NCBI RefSeq assembly: GCF_028890115.1
Contig: NZ_JARCJD010000008.1
Location: 62,001 to 126,000, forward strand
Length of the DNA: 64,000 nt
Direction of reading: 5' to 3'
Source of the DNA: Phaeobacter sp. QD34_24
Lineage (GTDB): Bacteria; Pseudomonadota; Alphaproteobacteria; Rhodobacterales; Rhodobacteraceae
Below the pieces are notes generated by a model, which saw nothing but the letters and a program-made list of their open reading frames with translations, made no database searches and was not told the DNA's origin. The position numbers and the translations under genes were made by a program. Below, piece after piece: positions 54,108 to 62,108 of the stretch (position 1 is its first letter; each line of letters starts with the position of its first letter).

Positions 54108-54772
54108 CGGTGGATCAGGTGAAAGCGTCCCTCGGAATCTTCGCCCATCAGCGCCAGATCCTTGATCACGAAGGGCGCGGGCAAGAGCGGGATCAGATGC
54201 GCCTGCAGGGCCGCCTCGACGCCCGGCAGCTCGGGCTTGGGCCGCTTGCCAGTCAGGGTGATGTGAAAGCGGAACTGGTCCAGCACGTACGGATAGCCCC
54301 AGGTCACGAGGTTCTTCTCCTGCTCGGGGCTGAGGCCCGCAGCGCGGCGGCGCTCAAGCTCTGCCTCGGGGGCAGGGGCGCGAAAGGCGTCCAGTTCCGT
54401 GACACAAGCGGCGGCCAGCGCATTGAGAGCGCTTTCATCGCCAACCGGGCGCAGCGCCAGAAACCGGCCCAGCCGCGCCAGCTGCAAGCCGTCCAGCGTC
54501 ACCGGCGCCTGCGTGGCGGCCAGTGCGGCGCAGGCGGCCTCCAGATCGGCCTGCGAAGACCCCTCGGCCAGCCGCATCGGCGGTTTCATGGTTGCATGCA
54601 GGCCATACTTGCGCGGCGTTGCGGTGATGGCGACCGCGTCCAGCCCCGGCAGATCCGGGTGCGGCAGCGCTTCCCCCGTCTCCATATCCCAGCCCAGCCA
54701 GCTGGCACCGAATTGGCTCCATTCCGCCCCGTGGGGCGGCGCAAAATAGATCGCGTATCGCGTGAATGTCAC
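54089..54772 (-). CDS. DUF1045 protein (2H-phosphoesterase-like) of the phn cluster
   Basis: A 227-residue protein with two H-x-T motifs: H59-A-T61 (KYGLHATMKPPMRL) and H170-I-T172 (FRFHITLTGKRPKPEL). Two such motifs are the mark of the 2H phosphoesterase/ligase fold, which acts on cyclic or 2'-phosphates. DUF1045 genes sit beside phn genes in many alphaproteobacteria. It is convergent with phnN and its start lies 52 bases from that of phnM, reading away from it. It could open the 1,2-cyclic phosphate left by C-P lyase in place of PhnP; this is a proposal, not known to me as established. Confidence 0.8.
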   Translation of the reverse strand: MTFTRYAIYFAPPHGAEWSQFGASWLGWDMETGEALPHPDLPGLDAVAITATPRKYGLHATMKPPMRLAEGSSQADLEAACAALAATQAPVTLDGLQLARLGRFLALRPVGDESALNALAAACVTELDAFRAPAPEAELERRRAAGLSPEQEKNLVTWGYPYVLDQFRFHITLTGKRPKPELPGVEAALQAHLIPLLPAPFVIKDLALMGEDSEGRFHLIHRYALTG

Positions 54773-54824
54773 ATTGGCCTCCTAAACGTGGCCTTTCCAA
54801 TACCTCGAAAGATGTGAAATCCAG

Positions 54825-55967
54825 ATGACACAAGAGATGATCCTTGCCAATGCCACCCTTGTCCTGCCTGGCGAAACCCGCACCGGTAGCATCAAGATCA
54901 AGGGTGGAGAGATCGCGGATATGGCCGAGGGCACGGGCGTGCCCACAGGTGCGGTGGATTGCGGCGGTGATTTTGTCAGTCCTGGCCTGATCGAGCTGCA
55001 CACGGATAATCTGGAGCGTCACATCCAGCCCCGCCCCAAGGTGGACTGGCCCCATGCCGCTGCGATCATCGCTCATGATGCGGAGCTGGCGGGCACCGGG
55101 ATCACCACGGTCTTTGACGCGATGCGCGTGGGTTCGATCAAGGCAAAGGAGGCGCGCTATGGCCAATATGCCCGCAGCCTTGCCAGTGAACTCTTGGAGC
55201 TGCGCGCCCAGGATGCGCTCAAGATCAGTCATTTCCTGCACCTGCGCGCCGAGGTTTGCTCGGAAACGCTGGTGGATGAGCTCAATGAGTTTGGCGATGA
55301 AGACCGCGTCGGGCTGGTCTCCCTGATGGATCACACGCCGGGGCAGCGCCAGTTCCGCGACATCTCGAAACTGGAGGCCTATGTGAAGGGCAAGCACGGC
55401 TTTGATGATGACGCCTTTTTGCAGCATATCGCGAACCTCAAGACCATGCGCGACACCTATGGCGATCTGCACGAGGTGGAGGCAGTGAAGGCAGCGCAGC
55501 GGTTCGGCGCGGTGCTGGCCAGCCATGACGACACCACCGAGGATCAGGTCGCCGTTTCGGCCGGTCACGGCATACGCCTGGCCGAGTTCCCCACCACCGT
55601 GGAGGCGGCCCGCGCCTGCCATGCTCATGACATCCAGGTGATGATGGGGGCACCGAACCTGATCCGCGGCGGCTCGCATTCGGGCAATGTGGCGGCGCAG
55701 GAACTGGCCGAGCTGGATCTTCTCGATATCGTCTCCTCCGACTATGTGCCGGCGGCGCTTTTGCTGGCAGCGGCGCGGCTGGGAGAAATCTGGGGCGATA
55801 TGGCGCGGGGGCTGGCCACCGTCACCTGTGCCCCGGCCAAGGCGGTTGGCCTTGAGGATCGCGGGCGGCTGGAGATCGGCAAGCGTGCGGATCTGATCCG
55901 CTTTGGGCTGCGTGCCGGTGTGCCTGCCCTGCAGGGTGTGTTTGCTCGCGGTCAGCGGGTGGCATAA
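54825..55967 (+). CDS. phnM: Ribose-1-methylphosphonate 5-triphosphate diphosphatase PhnM
   Basis: A 380-residue amidohydrolase-superfamily enzyme that removes pyrophosphate from the triphosphate intermediate before C-P cleavage. Visible metal-site features include LIELHTDNLERH (about residues 55-66), HDAELAGTGITTVFDAMRVG, VSLMDHTPGQRQF, SHDDTTEDQ and the late MGAPNLIRGGSHSGN. It is separated from phnN by the convergent DUF1045 gene and so probably has its own promoter. Confidence 0.95.
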   Translation: MTQEMILANATLVLPGETRTGSIKIKGGEIADMAEGTGVPTGAVDCGGDFVSPGLIELHTDNLERHIQPRPKVDWPHAAAIIAHDAELAGTGITTVFDAMRVGSIKAKEARYGQYARSLASELLELRAQDALKISHFLHLRAEVCSETLVDELNEFGDEDRVGLVSLMDHTPGQRQFRDISKLEAYVKGKHGFDDDAFLQHIANLKTMRDTYGDLHEVEAVKAAQRFGAVLASHDDTTEDQVAVSAGHGIRLAEFPTTVEAARACHAHDIQVMMGAPNLIRGGSHSGNVAAQELAELDLLDIVSSDYVPAALLLAAARLGEIWGDMARGLATVTCAPAKAVGLEDRGRLEIGKRADLIRFGLRAGVPALQGVFARGQRVA

Positions 55968-56005
55968 TCTCGAACGACAGCAGCAGTCTGCCCGGAGCGC
56001 GCCCC

Positions 56006-56812
56006 ATGGTTAAGATCATCTGGATGTCCGACCTTCATTTCGTGGCCGAAGGTGCCCCCCTTGGCCATGATCCCCGCGCACGGCTGGAGGCGGCGATCGC
56101 CCATATCAATGCACACCACGGGGACGCTGACTGTTGTGTCATCTCGGGCGATCTGCTGAATCACCCGAGCCTCGAAAACTATATGGCCTTGCGTCCCCTG
56201 CTGGACCGGCTGGACATGCCGTGGTTCCCGATGATGGGAAACCACGATGATCGCGCGCTTCTGCGCCAAACCCTGCCGGTACCGGACAGCTGCATGGAGG
56301 ATTTCGTGCAATATGCCGTGCCTGTGTCGGGTGCCCTGGTCCTTGCGCTGGACACCCACAAGCCGACGTCCGGAGCCGGGGAATTCTGTGCAGCGCGGCG
56401 ACTGTGGCTTCAAGAGGCACTGCAACAGGCCGGAGATCGGGCCGAAGGTCTGCCGGTGATCCTGTTCCTCCACCACCCACCGATGGAGCTGGGATTGCCG
56501 ATGCTGGATGCGATCAGGATGGAGGAGGGGAACAGTTTCCTTGAGCTGGTGAATCGGCACATCAGCGGGCCGTGTCAGCTGTGCATTGGCCACGTCCACC
56601 GCAGTGTCAGCGGCGTGGCGGCGGGCCTGCCCTTTGCCACCCAGCGATCTGTCCTGTTTCAGGCCCCACCTCCGGTGCCCGCTTGGGACTGGGACAGTTT
56701 TGCCCCGACACAGGAGGATCCCGGTCTGGGCATCATCCTGATCGACGGCTCCCGGATCACCATCCAGAACGAGAGTTTCTGCTCCTATGAGGTCGGCACG
56801 CAGGGGCGCTGA
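56006..56812 (+). CDS. Calcineurin-like metallophosphoesterase
   Basis: A 268-residue class III cyclic-nucleotide-phosphodiesterase-like enzyme. All metal-site blocks are present: D9-x-H11 (MSDLHF), ISGDLLNH, MGNHDDR, FLHHPP and CIGHVHRS. GpdQ and CpdA have the same set. There is no signal peptide, so it is cytoplasmic. It lies 38 bases after phnM in the same direction, making it a candidate for processing phosphodiester or cyclic phosphate products of phosphonate catabolism. It could equally be a cAMP or glycerophosphodiester phosphodiesterase. Confidence 0.8.
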   Translation: MVKIIWMSDLHFVAEGAPLGHDPRARLEAAIAHINAHHGDADCCVISGDLLNHPSLENYMALRPLLDRLDMPWFPMMGNHDDRALLRQTLPVPDSCMEDFVQYAVPVSGALVLALDTHKPTSGAGEFCAARRLWLQEALQQAGDRAEGLPVILFLHHPPMELGLPMLDAIRMEEGNSFLELVNRHISGPCQLCIGHVHRSVSGVAAGLPFATQRSVLFQAPPPVPAWDWDSFAPTQEDPGLGIILIDGSRITIQNESFCSYEVGTQGR

Positions 56813-56829
56813 CGCCCGAGTGTCTCTTT

Positions 56830-57306
56830 TCAGGCGCGGTAGAACATGTAGCGCCCCTCGGGGATGCCTTCTGGGCCGCTGAGTTCCTCGAACCCCACGA
56901 GCGGCTGACCCGAGACCACGATGCCACCCGGTGCCATGACTGAGGCGATGACCGGCGACATGGCAGCGGCCTCGGCGACGTCCTTTTCCTTGACGCCAAA
57001 GCCGAAATCATAGTGCGCCAGCACGATCTTGTGGCCCTCGGAGGCAAGGCGCTGCAGCATCGGTTCGGCTTCGCCTTGCAGGAAATCCTGTTCCGGTGGC
57101 ACGCAGGAAGGGTGGCACTGCAGCACCCGGTCGATCACCCAGATGCGGCGGTCGGGCAGGATCTCGCGCAGGTGGTCATAGGTGCGCCCGTTGCCCAGCC
57201 CCATGTCCAGCGCATCGCCGGGCACATTCGCGATCTGCTCTGCGGCCCAGTTCAGTCCATCGCGCTGGGCGGTCAGGCGGCGCAGCATCGAATCCAGTCG
57301 GCTCAT
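56830..57306 (-). CDS. Class I SAM-dependent methyltransferase
   Basis: A 158-residue protein with a Rossmann-type SAM site: ALDMGLGNGRTYDHLREIL (about residues 32-50) and IWVIDRVLQCHP for the acidic end of strand 2. IVLAHYDFGF and APGGIVVSGQPL match strands 4 and 5. The acceptor is unknown; the small size suggests a compact small-molecule or lipid-linked substrate. It ends the seven-gene minus-strand glycan operon and starts one base after the stop of the upstream deacetylase gene. Confidence 0.8.
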   Translation of the reverse strand: MSRLDSMLRRLTAQRDGLNWAAEQIANVPGDALDMGLGNGRTYDHLREILPDRRIWVIDRVLQCHPSCVPPEQDFLQGEAEPMLQRLASEGHKIVLAHYDFGFGVKEKDVAEAAAMSPVIASVMAPGGIVVSGQPLVGFEELSGPEGIPEGRYMFYRA

Positions 57307-58065
57307 TCAGGAAGTCCTTTCGTCATAGGTCCAGGCCACGGCAGGCCCTGCCAGAAGGTGGGCAATCAGCGCCTCGGTGAAGGTCCAGATCGCGGCATCA
57401 TGCACCAGGTGGTGGGTCAGGATGCCATAGGGTTCATCCGCGTCCGCCTGGCCAAGGCGCCGATCCTGCAATTGCTGCGTCACCTGGTGGATCAGCCGAT
57501 CTTCGGGCAGCAAAGAGCGGCTGCCCTTCCAGTCGATCGGATCAAGATGTGTGTTGATCTGCACAAGGCCCGGCGCCGGTTTCACCTGGCTGCGGGGCGT
57601 GAAGGTCGAGAGCGCGCCATAGCCAAGGCCCGCCATCCAAGGCAGCATGTCCGGCGCGATGCGGTTCCAGGGCGGCACGAACATCGGGCGCAGGGCGGGG
57701 CCGAACAGCTCTTTGAGGCGGCAGAGCCCGGCCTCGGCCTCTTCCAGCCTGTCATCCACCGGGCGATGGGCGCCGAACTCGGCTTTCTTCTCGGTCGCCG
57801 GGGCGTGGCTGATGTGGGCCCATCCGTGGACCACCGGGATCAGCTGCGAGGCATCTTGCAGGTGATCGGCAAGGCTGTCTTGCGCGTCCTTGGGGATAAT
57901 GGCGAGATGCACCGGAAGGCCCAGCCTGCCTGAGAGGTCGGCCAGCCGCTCAAGCTCGGGGGTGTGCTTGACGGCATCGTCGTCGCGCCACCACAGGGGC
58001 AGGGTCATGCCTGCGTCTTGCCAGGCCTTCAGCTCCCGATCCAGGGCGCGCCACTGTGCCGTCAT
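57307..58065 (-). CDS. Polysaccharide-deacetylase-family protein
   Basis: A 252-residue NodB-like protein. It has the metal-binding Asp pair in PLWWRDDDAVKHTPELERL (about residues 24-42), PVHLAIIPKDA, VVHGWAHISHAPATEKKAEFG and FVPPWNRIAPDMLPWMAGLG. In the family these correspond to the catalytic motifs around D-D, H-x3-H and R-x-P-W. No signal peptide is visible, so it probably acts in the cytoplasm on a nucleotide- or lipid-linked sugar. It overlaps the glycosyltransferase gene by four bases. Confidence 0.78.
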   Translation of the reverse strand: MTAQWRALDRELKAWQDAGMTLPLWWRDDDAVKHTPELERLADLSGRLGLPVHLAIIPKDAQDSLADHLQDASQLIPVVHGWAHISHAPATEKKAEFGAHRPVDDRLEEAEAGLCRLKELFGPALRPMFVPPWNRIAPDMLPWMAGLGYGALSTFTPRSQVKPAPGLVQINTHLDPIDWKGSRSLLPEDRLIHQVTQQLQDRRLGQADADEPYGILTHHLVHDAAIWTFTEALIAHLLAGPAVAWTYDERTS

Positions 58066-59198
58066 TCCCGTTTCCCCACCAGTTCGGCGGCAATCTCTAC
58101 CGTTCTGGCGGCGCCGTCAAACCGGAAGCTGTCGGTGGCGCGGGCGGGGGCTGCCATCGCGGCGCGCACCGCCTGTGACAGCCCTTCTGGGGTAAGATCG
58201 GCGGTCTTCACAACCTCGATGCCGTTCAAGGGGGCAAGGCTGCCCGCGCGCAGGGATTGCTCCACCTCCTTGCCCGCATCAAAGGGCACCAGCACCGCGG
58301 GCGTGCCCGCCTGCAGCAGGTCCAGCGCGGTGTTGTAGCCGCACATGCTGACCGAGGCCGCGGCATGGCGCAGCATCTGCCGGAAATCGGGGCGCGCCGC
58401 TTCGATCACGGCGGGAGAGCCAAGGCTGGCAAACTGCGCGATCCGCTCTGGCGCATCACCGCCACCCACCAGAAGGCGCCATGTCGTTCCGGGCATCTGC
58501 CGGGCAGCCTGCAATGCGCAGCGATAAAGCGCATCGCCGACACTGCCGCCACCGGCGCTGACCAGCACCTCGCCCGTGCCTGCCTGTTCGGGGTGCGGGG
58601 CTGCGGCCGGGGGCGCCACGTAACCGGTGTAGCGCAGCTTGCCCGCCAGCATGTCCGAGACCGGCCAGCTGATGTCGAGCCGGGTGGCAGCGGGGTCGGA
58701 ATGCACCAGCACGGCGTCGTAGAACTCCGCGATCACGGCATCGGCCTCCACCGCCTTCTTGGGTTTGGAGGGTGGCGCCAGGATATCGCGGATCGAAGCC
58801 AGCACCACGGGCCGCCGGGGCAAGTCATGGGCCGCCTGCAAAAGCGCGAGGAACTCCGCCTTCAGGCTGCGGCGGCCAAAGGGGTAAAGCTCGGTGATCA
58901 ACAGGTCTGGCTGCATGTGTGCAAGCGCATCGCACAAGACCTGTTGCCGCGTGGCAAAATAGGGGTCATCGGCCACCGTTCCTGTGGGTGTCAACAGCCG
59001 GGTGAAGTCCACGCCATCAGATCGCAAGGGCGGCAGTTGCAGAAGGTCGAGACCCTCATGCCGCAATTGCGCGGCCGGAAAACCACCCGAGGCGATGCAG
59101 ACCTGGTGTCCCGCCGTGGCAAAGGCCCGTCCCAGGGTCAGCGCCCGCGACAGATGCCCGGTACCCAGCAAATGCGTGACGGCGATCAGGACCTTCAT
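58062..59198 (-). CDS. MurG-like glycosyltransferase
   Basis: A 378-residue GT-B-fold enzyme. The start MKVLIAVTHLLGTGHLSRALTLGRAFA is typical, with the nucleotide-sugar loop TGHL. The C-terminal half holds VLVSAGGGSVGDALY and SMCGYNTALDLLQAGTPAVLVPFDAGKEVEQSLRAG, the GT28-type donor-binding segment. The start at 59198 is used because the longer frame overlaps the phosphatase gene. Donor and acceptor are unknown. Confidence 0.82.
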   Translation of the reverse strand: MKVLIAVTHLLGTGHLSRALTLGRAFATAGHQVCIASGGFPAAQLRHEGLDLLQLPPLRSDGVDFTRLLTPTGTVADDPYFATRQQVLCDALAHMQPDLLITELYPFGRRSLKAEFLALLQAAHDLPRRPVVLASIRDILAPPSKPKKAVEADAVIAEFYDAVLVHSDPAATRLDISWPVSDMLAGKLRYTGYVAPPAAAPHPEQAGTGEVLVSAGGGSVGDALYRCALQAARQMPGTTWRLLVGGGDAPERIAQFASLGSPAVIEAARPDFRQMLRHAAASVSMCGYNTALDLLQAGTPAVLVPFDAGKEVEQSLRAGSLAPLNGIEVVKTADLTPEGLSQAVRAAMAAPARATDSFRFDGAARTVEIAAELVGKRE

Positions 59199-59782
59199 GG
59201 CGCTTCCTTCGGGATCAGGCGGATCGGATCGGGCAGGGGCGTCAGGCTGCCCTGGTCGATCTCCACCACAAACAGCCGGTTGCGCTTGATGCGAAACGGC
59301 GCGGGGCCGTTGAAATCCCAGCCATGGGCGCGGGCGAGGATCATCCGCATAATGCCGATATGGCAGACGGCGACGGTATCTCGGGTAAGCCGCTCCAGCC
59401 AGGGGGCGATGCGCGCCCAGACCTCGGCCGGGGTCTCGCCGCCGGGGGGGCGATAGCCCCAGCCCCAATGTTCGATGTCGCGAAAGCCGCTGTCTGGATC
59501 GGCCTTCAGGTCGAGCCCATGCAGACCTTCCCAGTCGCCCCAGTCCATTTCAATCAGTTCAGGCGCGGTTCGGGGATCACGTCCTGCCACCAGTTTCGCG
59601 GTTTCGGCGGCCCTTAACAGGGGGCTGGACCAGAGTTCCGCCGCGTCCCAGGGCGCGGGCAGGGACTGGGCGGCCAACTCGCTGCGGGCGGTCTCATCCA
59701 GGGCAATGTCGCTGCGCCCCTGGATGCGGCCCGCGCGGTTCCACTCGGTATGGCCATGGCGCAACAGGGCAAGGCGGATCAT
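59195..59782 (-). CDS. Histidine phosphatase family protein
   Basis: A 195-residue phosphoglycerate-mutase-like phosphatase with the RHG motif ALLRHGHTEWNRAGRIQGRSD (about residues 5-25). A second catalytic His is in TVAVCHIGIMRMILA. In sugar operons such enzymes can remove phosphate from a phospho-sugar intermediate, as cobC/gpm-like homologues do in other pathways. It overlaps neighbours by four bases on each side. Confidence 0.82.
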   Translation of the reverse strand: MIRLALLRHGHTEWNRAGRIQGRSDIALDETARSELAAQSLPAPWDAAELWSSPLLRAAETAKLVAGRDPRTAPELIEMDWGDWEGLHGLDLKADPDSGFRDIEHWGWGYRPPGGETPAEVWARIAPWLERLTRDTVAVCHIGIMRMILARAHGWDFNGPAPFRIKRNRLFVVEIDQGSLTPLPDPIRLIPKEAP

Positions 59783-60867
59783 GTGCGGTCCTCCATGAGC
59801 GGTGCCACAGCGGCCCAGAACCGGGAGGTTGCGGCGGGGGCAAGGTGGTTGGTCGCGATCATCTCGCGCGCTTCAGCGCTGCGCCGGGCGCGCAGACCGG
59901 GATCTTCCAGCAGCGCCTTGATCTGGCGCGCCAGGGCTTCTGGCCCCTGTTCCGGGGCGGGATAGGCTCCCGACGCCAGAACATCTCGCATCCCCGGACG
60001 GTCCTGCGCCACCACCGGCAGGCCATGCGCCTGGGCCTCGAGGTAGGCCATGCCGAAGGCCTCGTTGACGCCGGGCCAGAGGAACAGGGCGGCGCGGCCA
60101 TAAGCTCCAGACAGGCCCTCACGGTCCAACTGGCCGAGAAAGCGCACGCGGGACCCAAACGGCGCCATCAATGCCTCCACCTCAGCCCGCGCCGGGCCAT
60201 CGCCTGCGATTTCCAGCTGCCAGTCTCTGTCGAGGCACGAAAGCGTCTCGGCGATGATCTGGTAGGAGGCGAGTTTATCGCCCGCGCGCATCATGCCGAC
60301 GCTGAGCATCGGTCCCTTGAGCGGCGAAGGAGGCGGCAATTCGGCCTGCGGCAGGAAGGGCGGCAGATGTACCAGCGCCTGCGTCCCGTAGCGCTCGCGC
60401 TCCAGGGTGATGAGGTCATTGGCGGTGAAATAGAAGATGGCATCGGCGGCATCGGCGGCTTCATGGGCCGCCTTGGCAAACCCCGCCCATGGCCCGGTCA
60501 GTCGGCTGGTGGCGCGGGTGCTTTCGATCTGCACGTAGGGAATGGCGCGGGCGCGGGCGACCTCGGGGCCGATCAGGTCCGGCGCCTTATAGTAGTTGTG
60601 ATAGGTAACCCAGAGATCCACGGGCGGCATCTCGGTCAGCAGGCGCTGGACCTCCTGCCGGGCCATCTGGCGCAGGCTTTCCTGCCGATCGGCATCGCCT
60701 GCCTTGTCGTAGATGCGCGCTTCACTGACCAGATCGACCTTTGCGCCGCCTGCCGCGATCACATCGATCAGATTGCGTGCGACTTCCCTATCGCCCGAGG
60801 GCACCGGGCTGTGCGGCGATTTCATCGGCGCATAGAATGCGATGCGTTTGCCGCTGCCGCTCGTCAT
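59779..60867 (-). CDS. GT-B glycosyltransferase (GT4-like)
   Basis: A 362-residue glycosyltransferase. The N-terminal part begins RIAFYAPMKSPHSPVPSGDREVARNLIDVI. The C-terminal GT4-like domain has LSVGMMRAGDKLASYQIIAETLS, FLGQLDREGLSGAYGRAALFLWPGVNEAFGMAYLEAQAHGLPVVAQDRPG, containing the EAxxxG-type donor motif (ExFG in NEAFG, then E). It overlaps both neighbours by four bases. Sugar specificity is unknown. Confidence 0.83.
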   Translation of the reverse strand: MTSGSGKRIAFYAPMKSPHSPVPSGDREVARNLIDVIAAGGAKVDLVSEARIYDKAGDADRQESLRQMARQEVQRLLTEMPPVDLWVTYHNYYKAPDLIGPEVARARAIPYVQIESTRATSRLTGPWAGFAKAAHEAADAADAIFYFTANDLITLERERYGTQALVHLPPFLPQAELPPPSPLKGPMLSVGMMRAGDKLASYQIIAETLSCLDRDWQLEIAGDGPARAEVEALMAPFGSRVRFLGQLDREGLSGAYGRAALFLWPGVNEAFGMAYLEAQAHGLPVVAQDRPGMRDVLASGAYPAPEQGPEALARQIKALLEDPGLRARRSAEAREMIATNHLAPAATSRFWAAVAPLMEDRT

Positions 60868-62108
60868 GCGCCGTTCAGCATGGCATTGAGCCGCTCTGAC
60901 AGGCGGGCAATGCCGGGGTCCATGCCGAAATCCTGACGCAGGCGCATCAGCGCCGCCTCGGCCATGGTGGCGGCCTTGCCCGGATCGTTTGCTAGATCGC
61001 AGATCGCGGCGGCCAGCGCTTCGGGCGCGTCGGCACTCAAGGTGCCGTGGGTGCCGCTGTCGATGAACTCGGGAATGGCGGAGACGGGGGTGGACAGGAT
61101 CGGCAGCCGCTGCGAGGCGGCCTCCATCAGCACGTTCGGCAGCCCGTCGCGGTCGCCATCGGCAGCCACACGGCTGGGCAGCACGAAGATATCGCTTGCG
61201 CGCATGGCCTCGATCACCTCGGGCTGATCGCAGGCGCCGCGCCAGGTGATGCGATGCGCAACGCCCGCATCCTCAGCCATGCCTTGCAACAGATCCCCCA
61301 GACCGCCGCCGCCGATATGGGTCCAGTGCCAGTCCAGATCCTGGGGCAACAGCGTCAGCGCGGCAATGAGCCGGTCAAAACCCTTCTTTTCCACCAGGCG
61401 GCCCACGGACATCAGGCGCAGCGGATCGCCGACCTTGCGCCAGCTGCGATCGGGAGGGGCGGGAAAGCGGCTGAGGTCCAGCCCGTGGTAGATCAGATCG
61501 ATGCGCGCCGGGTCGTCCGACATCTCGCGCAGGTGCTGCGCGCCGAAGGCGGTGCAGGTGGCCCCAAAGGCGGCGCCGTGCTGCGTGGTGGAGAGTTTTT
61601 CCTCAATCTCCCAGTCAGGAGAAGTCCAGATGTCCTTGGCGTGCGCCGAAAAGCTCCAGGGCAGGCCGCGCATCACCGCTGCATAGCGCGCCACGGATGA
61701 CGGCGTGTGCAGGAAATGTGCGTAAAGCCCCAGAACGCTGTCCGGCATCTCGGCGGCCAGCACGCAGGCCTGGCCAAAGCGGCGGATGCGGTTGCGGCTG
61801 GGATCGCGGCGCAGGTCGGCGCGCCAGATCCGCCATGCCTCGGTATAACCAGGAAGTTGTTGTGCAATCTCGCGGGCGCGCCAGACGCGGTCTGGTTCCT
61901 GATAGAGGTATTCGGGCAGGTAGTTCACCTGCGCCTGCAGGCGTTCGTGCAGGGGATGGCGTTTCACATCCGTCGGATGACGCAGAGACCAGATTTCAAA
62001 GCTGTGACCGGCGGCCTCCAGCGCGACCAGTTCCTGGGCGATGAAGGTTTCGGACAACCGTGGCCAGCCCTTGACCAGAACGGCAAGCGGTGGTCGGGGG
62101 TCACTCAT
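60864..62108 (-). CDS. GT4-family glycosyltransferase
   Basis: A 414-residue GT-B enzyme. It starts RPPLAVLVKGWPRLSETFIAQELVALEAAGH, a common GT4 N-terminus. It has MSVGRLVEKKGFDRLIAALTLL, ITWRGACDQPEVIEAMRASDIFVLPSRVAADGDRDGLPNVLMEAASQRLPILSTPVSAIPEFI, where the donor-binding ExxxQ/EAA segment is clear. It is close to colanic-acid and amylovoran-type transferases. It overlaps both neighbours by four bases. Confidence 0.84.
   Translation of the reverse strand: MSDPRPPLAVLVKGWPRLSETFIAQELVALEAAGHSFEIWSLRHPTDVKRHPLHERLQAQVNYLPEYLYQEPDRVWRAREIAQQLPGYTEAWRIWRADLRRDPSRNRIRRFGQACVLAAEMPDSVLGLYAHFLHTPSSVARYAAVMRGLPWSFSAHAKDIWTSPDWEIEEKLSTTQHGAAFGATCTAFGAQHLREMSDDPARIDLIYHGLDLSRFPAPPDRSWRKVGDPLRLMSVGRLVEKKGFDRLIAALTLLPQDLDWHWTHIGGGGLGDLLQGMAEDAGVAHRITWRGACDQPEVIEAMRASDIFVLPSRVAADGDRDGLPNVLMEAASQRLPILSTPVSAIPEFIDSGTHGTLSADAPEALAAAICDLANDPGKAATMAEAALMRLRQDFGMDPGIARLSERLNAMLNGA

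Noticed and set aside
56006-56812. Calling the metallophosphoesterase phnP
   Set aside because: PhnP is a metallo-beta-lactamase-fold enzyme. This protein has calcineurin-type motifs, so only functional replacement can be proposed.
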